A stretch of DNA of 64,000 nt, from positions 86,865 to 150,864 of the forward strand of contig NZ_NVWY01000005.1 in NCBI RefSeq assembly GCF_002733835.1. Reading direction: 5' to 3'. The position numbers and the translations under genes were made by a program. Below, piece by piece: positions 59,601 through 64,000 of the stretch; within the stretch, counting starts at the first letter, position 1, and the number at the start of each line of letters is the position of its first letter. This stretch comes from Alcanivorax sp. (GTDB lineage: Bacteria; Pseudomonadota; Gammaproteobacteria; Pseudomonadales; Alcanivoracaceae). The notes under the pieces are model-generated. The model made no database searches, was not told where the DNA came from, and saw only the letters and a list, made by a program, of their open reading frames with translations.

Positions 59601-60611
59601 CTACGCCTTCTCTCGATACGCGCTGGGCGAACATCCCTCCCAACGACGGAAGGCACGCACGAAACTTCCGGCATCGGTGTATCCCAAATGGGCCGCCAAT
59701 TCCTCGATCTTCATGGTAGTGGTGTTCAGTAATTGCAGGGCCAGTTGGCGACGCTCTTCTTCGACCAGATCCCGGTAACTGGCGCCCTCCTGTTCCAGTT
59801 TGCGGCGCAGGCTGCGAGTGGAGAGGGCCAGCTCGCTGGCCATGTCATTGAGAGTGGCCCCCAGGCCCAGTTCACCGAGCAGTTTCTGCCGAACCTTGCC
59901 GGCAAGGCCGCTGTTTTCCACGGTATCCATACGCTTCTGGCATTGCTGTTCGAGCATGCGGGTAAGTACCGGATCGTAACCGGGGAACGGCTGACCGGCG
60001 CCAGCGCGGTTGACCAGAATGCGGTTGGCACTGGCATGAAAGGCAGGAGCGATGCCACACAGGCTTTCAATGGCAGAGGCACTGACATCCGGTTCACCGG
60101 TGAACTCGACCCCCTTGAATTCCACCCCTTGAAAAGTGATTTCCCTGACCAGGTTGAGAGCGGTAGCCATGTCGCGCTCAAGAAGAAACTGGCGCAGGTG
60201 CGGGGGAATCGGGTCCGGGTCAAAAACCACACCAAAAGCCTCACCATCCTCACAAACACTAATACAGCAGTAGGCGGTGCTTAGCGGCAAGTAACGCAGA
60301 CCCAACGCAACGGCCTCACGCAGGGTTTTACAGGTACGCAGGGCAAACCCCCACACGCCGAAGGTGGCCAGGTTGTATTGCAGGCCCAGCTCAAAGCCGC
60401 CCACTCCCGCTTCCGGCAGCGCCAGCATCAGGTTTTCGATCAGGCGCATTTCCTGGGTCCGCGTCACCAGCCCCTCACCACTGGACAACTCGGTTTCCGA
60501 AATGCCCGTGCCGAGCAGGCAGGTCTGCTGATCGATGCCATTGCGCTGGGCAAAGTTGAGCATGACCTGGCTGATGGCCACTGGATGGAGTGTGTCGTCT
60601 GAATGCTGCAT
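59601..60611 (-). CDS. AraC-family regulator (second, OruR-type)
   Basis: A 336-residue AraC regulator with the same N-terminal type as the one at 47544 (VMLNFAQRNGIDQQTCLLGTGISETEL, FGVWGFALRTCKTLREAVALGLRYL) and a C-terminal double HTH (LNDMASELALSTRSLRRKLEQEGASYRDLVEEERRQLA, IEELAAHLGYTDAGSFVRAFRRWEGCSPSAYR). Divergent from a membrane desaturase at 60740. Regulators of this class control alkane hydroxylase and fatty-acid genes in related bacteria; here desaturase control is inferred from position. Confidence 0.88.
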   Translation of the reverse strand: MQHSDDTLHPVAISQVMLNFAQRNGIDQQTCLLGTGISETELSSGEGLVTRTQEMRLIENLMLALPEAGVGGFELGLQYNLATFGVWGFALRTCKTLREAVALGLRYLPLSTAYCCISVCEDGEAFGVVFDPDPIPPHLRQFLLERDMATALNLVREITFQGVEFKGVEFTGEPDVSASAIESLCGIAPAFHASANRILVNRAGAGQPFPGYDPVLTRMLEQQCQKRMDTVENSGLAGKVRQKLLGELGLGATLNDMASELALSTRSLRRKLEQEGASYRDLVEEERRQLALQLLNTTTMKIEELAAHLGYTDAGSFVRAFRRWEGCSPSAYREKA

Positions 60612-60739
60612 TGCCTGTTCCGTCGGCCCGCCCCGTCCACCCTGGCCACTTCTGCAGGGCGATTGGCCACGGTAGCTATTCTGGTTTCAGTGCCGTCAAC
60701 GTAGTGTTTACCCTGATGATACCAACAAAAGGCAACACC

Positions 60740-61645
60740 ATGGACGCCGCCACATTGAACAAGCAGGCCATTGCCTGCGCCAAGCACTATATGGGGAAAA
60801 CCGCCTGGCCAACAATCGTGCTGACGGCGGCTGTGGTGGCCGCCTTTATTGCCACTCTGGCACTGTTTGCCAATGGCACCCTGCCCGCCTGGAGCGCCTT
60901 TGTGTTGGTGGCAGCCCTAACCTACATGTCTTATACCCCATTGCACGAAGCCGCCCACGGCAATATTCACGGCCAGAATGACCGCCGCAAGTGGCTCAAT
61001 GATCTGTGTGGCTATCTGGTGGCGCCCATTATTGCGATCCCCTACGCCTCGCACCGCATCGAGCATTTCACCCACCACCGCTATACCAACCAGCCGGACA
61101 AGGATCCTGACTTTATTATCAGCGGGATGCAGAAAGGACCACTGGGACTGCTGACCACCGGGCTGCGTTTCCAGTGGGTACAGAACACCTTTTTTGTGCA
61201 ACACAGCTGGGGCAGTGCGTCGTTGACGGAAAAGCTGATTTATTGCGCTGAGCTGGTGGTATCACTGGGCTGGCGGGTTGCCTTTCTGGCGATGGTAGAC
61301 CAGCCCGGCACCGTGGCCGTGCTCTTGCTGGGCTATTACACCGGCGGTCTATTCACCGCCTACTGGTTTGCCTATCGCCCCCATCACCCTTACAAGGTGA
61401 GCGAGCGTTATCGCAACACCAACAGCCTGATCATGCCGCGCTGGATGAAACCGCTCGAATGGTTCTGGCTGGGCCAGAACCTGCACTCCATCCATCACCT
61501 GTTTCCGCGGGTGCCGTTCTACCAATACCACGCCCTGCACCGTGACATCGAACCGGTACTAGAGGCACAAGGCACCCCCATTATTGGCATTTTTTCCCGC
61601 GAGCCGGTGGCCGCCACCACTTACAACTCGTCAAAGGAATCGTAA
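60740..61645 (+). CDS. Membrane fatty-acid desaturase/hydroxylase (second)
   Basis: A 301-residue di-iron membrane enzyme. Boxes: HEAAHGN (H69, H73), SHRIEHFTHHRYTNQPDKDPD (H105, H109, H112, H113) and LHSIHHLFPRVPFYQYH, with helices PTIVLTAAVVAAFIATLALFA, WSAFVLVAALTYMSY and VAVLLLGYYTGGLFTAYW. Its boxes are closer to the beta-carotene hydroxylase/fatty-acid desaturase subgroup than to the gene at 48720. AAAGG seven bases before ATG 60740; the frame is open to 60590. Overlaps the end of the convergent LysR gene by 25 bases. Confidence 0.83.
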   Translation: MDAATLNKQAIACAKHYMGKTAWPTIVLTAAVVAAFIATLALFANGTLPAWSAFVLVAALTYMSYTPLHEAAHGNIHGQNDRRKWLNDLCGYLVAPIIAIPYASHRIEHFTHHRYTNQPDKDPDFIISGMQKGPLGLLTTGLRFQWVQNTFFVQHSWGSASLTEKLIYCAELVVSLGWRVAFLAMVDQPGTVAVLLLGYYTGGLFTAYWFAYRPHHPYKVSERYRNTNSLIMPRWMKPLEWFWLGQNLHSIHHLFPRVPFYQYHALHRDIEPVLEAQGTPIIGIFSREPVAATTYNSSKES

Positions 61646-62526
61646 TACTCTGCAAGACGATCAATCAGTGTACGCACCGCCGGCAACATGCCCCGGCGTG
61701 ACGGGAACACCGCATGAATGATGTCTTTTGGCAGCTCCCAGTGGGGGAATAGACGCACCAACTCATCCCGCTCCAGCTGGCGTTGGACGGTGAGGATCGG
61801 CAGCTGCACTACCCCTACGCCTGCCACCGCCGCACGGCGCAAGGCAATCATGTCGGTGGTCACATAACGTGGCTGGTGAAGCACCTGAACCTGGCTGCCA
61901 TCTTCCCCGCGCAGGGACCAGCGAAAATCCGGGCGCGGCGTTCCCAGCCCGAGGCTCGGCCAGCTGGACAGCTCTTGCGGGTGTTTCGGCATACCGTACT
62001 GCGCCACCAGTTCCGGGCTGGCCACCAGCGCCAGCCGCCGCTCAGACAACACCCGCACCACCAAATCACTGTCCTCCAGACCCGGCGGGCGAACACGAAT
62101 CGCCACATCCACCCCTTCACTGATCACATCCACCCGCCGGTTGGTGGCTTCCAGATGCACGGTGATTTCCGGGTACTGTTTCATGAAGTCGGCCAAGAAA
62201 GAGCCGATATGCACATGCAGCAGCGTAATCGGGCAGACCAGACGAATAACCCCACGGGGTTCCGCCGTCACGGTATCAATGGCTTCCTGGGCCGACTCAG
62301 CCTCCACCAACATGGCCTTGCAGTGCTCATAGTATTGCTGCCCGACCTCGGTCACCGAGAACTGCCGGCTTGAGCGATTGATCAGCCGCACCCCCAGCCG
62401 CTCCTCCAGCCCGGCCACCCGTCGGCTCAATTTTGACTTGGGCACCACAATCGCCCGGCTGGCCGGGGCAAAGCCACCGAACTCCACCACCTTGGCAAAG
62501 TAGAACAGGTCATTTAGGTCCACCAT
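61621..62526 (-). CDS. LysR-family transcriptional regulator
   Basis: A 301-residue LysR regulator: HTH DLFYFAKVVEFGGFAPASRAIVVPKSKLSRRVAGLEERLGVRLINRSSRQFSVTEVGQQYYEHC, then the co-inducer domain (GVIRLVCPITLLHVHIGSFL, DVAIRVRPPGLEDSDLVVRVL). The SKLSRRVAGLE form belongs to the DsdC/PcaQ-like large group found next to pirin and quinone-type genes. Divergent from pirin at 62629, 102 bases apart, so it probably controls that gene. Its 3' end overlaps the desaturase by 25 bases. Confidence 0.9.
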   Translation of the reverse strand: MVDLNDLFYFAKVVEFGGFAPASRAIVVPKSKLSRRVAGLEERLGVRLINRSSRQFSVTEVGQQYYEHCKAMLVEAESAQEAIDTVTAEPRGVIRLVCPITLLHVHIGSFLADFMKQYPEITVHLEATNRRVDVISEGVDVAIRVRPPGLEDSDLVVRVLSERRLALVASPELVAQYGMPKHPQELSSWPSLGLGTPRPDFRWSLRGEDGSQVQVLHQPRYVTTDMIALRRAAVAGVGVVQLPILTVQRQLERDELVRLFPHWELPKDIIHAVFPSRRGMLPAVRTLIDRLAEYYDSFDEL

Positions 62527-62628
62527 CTATCGTCCCACCCATGCAACGCTGAGTTGTGATTTTGCCATCTACCCACCTATTCGTTCCATCCATAACATGC
62601 AGCCATGACCAATACGGAGGAACCCGCC

Positions 62629-63447
62629 ATGAAAAAGATTCTCGGTATGTATTCCGCACCCGCCCCGCACTGGGTGGGAAACGGCTTTCCGGTTCGCTCC
62701 CTGTTTTCCTACGAAAACCACGGCAAACAGCTAAGCCCCTTCCTGTTACTGGATTACGCAGGGCCGGCACGCTTTCCCCCTGCCACCAAGCCTCGCGGTG
62801 TTGGTGAGCACCCACATCGGGGCTTTGAAACAGTGACCATCGTCTACCAGGGCGAGGTGGCTCACCGGGATTCCACCGGGCAAGGCGGCGTGATTGGACC
62901 GGGTGATGTGCAGTGGATGACCGCCAGTGCCGGCATCCTCCACGAGGAGTTTCACTCCCCCGCCTTCACCTACCAGGGCGGAGAGCTGGAAATGATCCAG
63001 CTGTGGGTGAACCTGCCCGCTGCGGACAAGATGACCGCCCCGTCCTATCAGGGCATCCGCAATGATGCGATCCCGGTGGTGCCACTGGCGGATAACGCCG
63101 GGGAAGTGCGCGTCATCGCCGGGGAGTTCCAGCAGCACGCAGGGGCGGCCAGCACCTATTCGCCCATGCAGGTCTGGGATATCCACCTGCGGGCGCATGC
63201 CACGGTGACGCTGGACCTGCCCGACGGCTGGAACACCGCGGTCATCACCCGCAAAGGCAATGTTCAGGTCAACGAACATACCCGGGCGGCGGCGGCACAG
63301 ATGGTGGTGCTCGACGCAAAGGGCACGCAAGTACAGCTCCACGCCGAGGCGGACAGCGATCTGCTGCTGATTGCTGGTGAACCACTGAATGAACCCGTGG
63401 TGGGTCACGGTCCTTTCGTGATGAACACCCGGGAAGAGATTTATTGA
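62629..63447 (+). CDS. Pirin-family protein
   Basis: A 272-residue bicupin of the pirin/YhhW family. Metal-binding motif in the first cupin: GVGEHPHRGFETVTIVYQGEVAHRDS...GPGDVQWMTASAGILHEEFH (two His, a later His and Glu), then the second, degenerate cupin (ASTYSPMQVWDIHLRAHATVTLDLPDG). Pirins act as quercetinases or redox-sensitive regulators. GGAGG seven bases upstream of ATG 62629. The stop codon at 63445 is the last base pair group that clearly belongs to this genome; the glnD fragment of another organism begins straight after. Confidence 0.9.
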   Translation: MKKILGMYSAPAPHWVGNGFPVRSLFSYENHGKQLSPFLLLDYAGPARFPPATKPRGVGEHPHRGFETVTIVYQGEVAHRDSTGQGGVIGPGDVQWMTASAGILHEEFHSPAFTYQGGELEMIQLWVNLPAADKMTAPSYQGIRNDAIPVVPLADNAGEVRVIAGEFQQHAGAASTYSPMQVWDIHLRAHATVTLDLPDGWNTAVITRKGNVQVNEHTRAAAAQMVVLDAKGTQVQLHAEADSDLLLIAGEPLNEPVVGHGPFVMNTREEIY

Positions 63448-63449
63448 GC

Positions 63450-64000
63450 TGTGATGATTTAAGCCAACCAAGCGTTGCAGTGTCAAACACTGCAATGCAT
63501 GGCGGTACGCAAGTCTTTGCCTACAGCCCTTACTCAGGCGGTTTATTCTCTCGTTTAGTCAGTGTAATTGGTTCGAAAAAAGCGCAAATTCAACATGCAC
63601 AAGTTTTGACTACAAAAGACGGCTACGTGCTATTTAGCTTTGTTATTTTAGAGGTCAATGGTGACCCTATTGCGAGTAATCGAGCACAAGGTATTAAACG
63701 TGCATTAGATCTTGCTATTAGCGACCCGAAAAAGAAAATTCGCTTTAAGAAGAATCGCTCACAGCGCTTCAAAGACTTTAATATCAAACCAAAAATTGTG
63801 CTTAGACCACATGCTCGTAAAGATCGCAGTTTAATTGAAATTCAAGCGGTGGATATTCCGGGTCTGTTGACGAAAATAGCTGAAGTTTTTCAAGCACACT
63901 TATTACATATTCATGCCGCACGGATCACCACTGTTGGTGAGCGTGCAGAAGATTTCTTCGTGGTATCAAATAACGAATACCAAGCATTAACAGACGAAGA
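63450..64000 (+). CDS. glnD: glnD fragment (C-terminal ACT region), foreign
   Basis: About 183 in-frame codons, open at both ends, of PII uridylyltransferase GlnD: DDLSQPSVAVSNTAMHGGTQVFAYSPYSGGLFSR, then QIQHAQVLTTKDGYVLFSFVILEVNG (first ACT domain) and SLIEIQAVDIPGLLTKIAEVFQAH..IHAARITTVGERAEDFFVV (second ACT). Starts mid-protein with no start codon or promoter, right after the pirin stop. Codon use is AT-rich (TTA, AAA, ATT, CAA), unlike all genes before it; the protein looks most like Alteromonadales (Pseudoalteromonas) GlnD. Best read as sequence from a different organism joined by assembly or cloning error, not a gene of this genome. Confidence 0.85.

Noticed and set aside
63448..64000. 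glnD fragment as horizontally acquired gene with functional link to glnK at 42139
   Set aside because: It starts mid-gene with no start or promoter and with a sharp change of composition at a single point; an assembly chimera explains it better.

Overview
The window reads as chromosome of a GC-rich marine gammaproteobacterium, most like Alcanivorax or a close hydrocarbon-degrading relative. The basis is an Acr1-like fatty acyl-CoA reductase, two membrane fatty-acid desaturases each divergent from an AraC regulator, acyl-CoA dehydrogenase and thioesterase genes, many TetR regulators, and pseudomonad-like REP repeats. This is inferred from gene content; no search was run. The last ~550 bases (63450-64000) do not belong: composition drops abruptly to AT-rich and the sequence becomes the inside of a glnD gene of Alteromonadales/Pseudoalteromonas type. 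The likely cause is a chimeric join at about 63448.

Layout. 1-8.7 kb: MBL hydrolase, Cho endonuclease, SDRs, two TetR regulators (one with a 27-bp-arm palindromic operator beside an alpha/beta hydrolase, one divergent from the Acr1-like reductase), NYN protein and small conserved proteins. 8.7-17.1 kb: accessory block with a REP-type tyrosine transposase element with 16-bp inverted ends that truncates a gene remnant, then a minus-strand czcI-C-B-A-N-like heavy-metal efflux operon. 17.2-27.7 kb: thioesterase, a CheY-like receiver / PAS histidine kinase / Cys-cluster protein unit, a GluR0-like ligand-gated K+ channel divergent from a cupredoxin-like protein, and an HAE-type RND pump with lipoprotein adaptor and divergent TetR. 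27.8-32.1 kb: creB-creC-creD plus a coupled small gene. 32.2-32.9 kb: a GAF-domain gene split by a 268-bp MITE with nested inverted repeats; precise removal restores the frame. 33-38 kb: TetR, nitronate monooxygenase-like and SnoaL-like genes, YheT-type hydrolase, RlmI. 38-45 kb: ImpA/M60-type metalloprotease, glnK-amtB with a sigma-54 promoter candidate, UbiK, YifB/ComM.

44.9-63.4 kb: acyl-CoA dehydrogenase with SDR, NUDIX, the first AraC/desaturase pair, RsuA, Rep helicase, two tandem cytochrome c5 genes, a response regulator / LysM-FecR / CHASE2-kinase unit, SugE-type SMR, tRNA-Arg(CCG), the second AraC/desaturase pair, then LysR divergent from pirin.

Genes that work together: czcICBA-N (metal efflux across both membranes); glnK-amtB (ammonium uptake and its PII control); creBC signalling to creD; RR/FecR/CHASE2-HK (envelope sensing, inferred); and several regulator-target pairs set back to back around short intergenic palindromes. 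Intergenic regions carry at least three families of small inverted or quasi-tandem repeats, often beside Rho-independent terminators.
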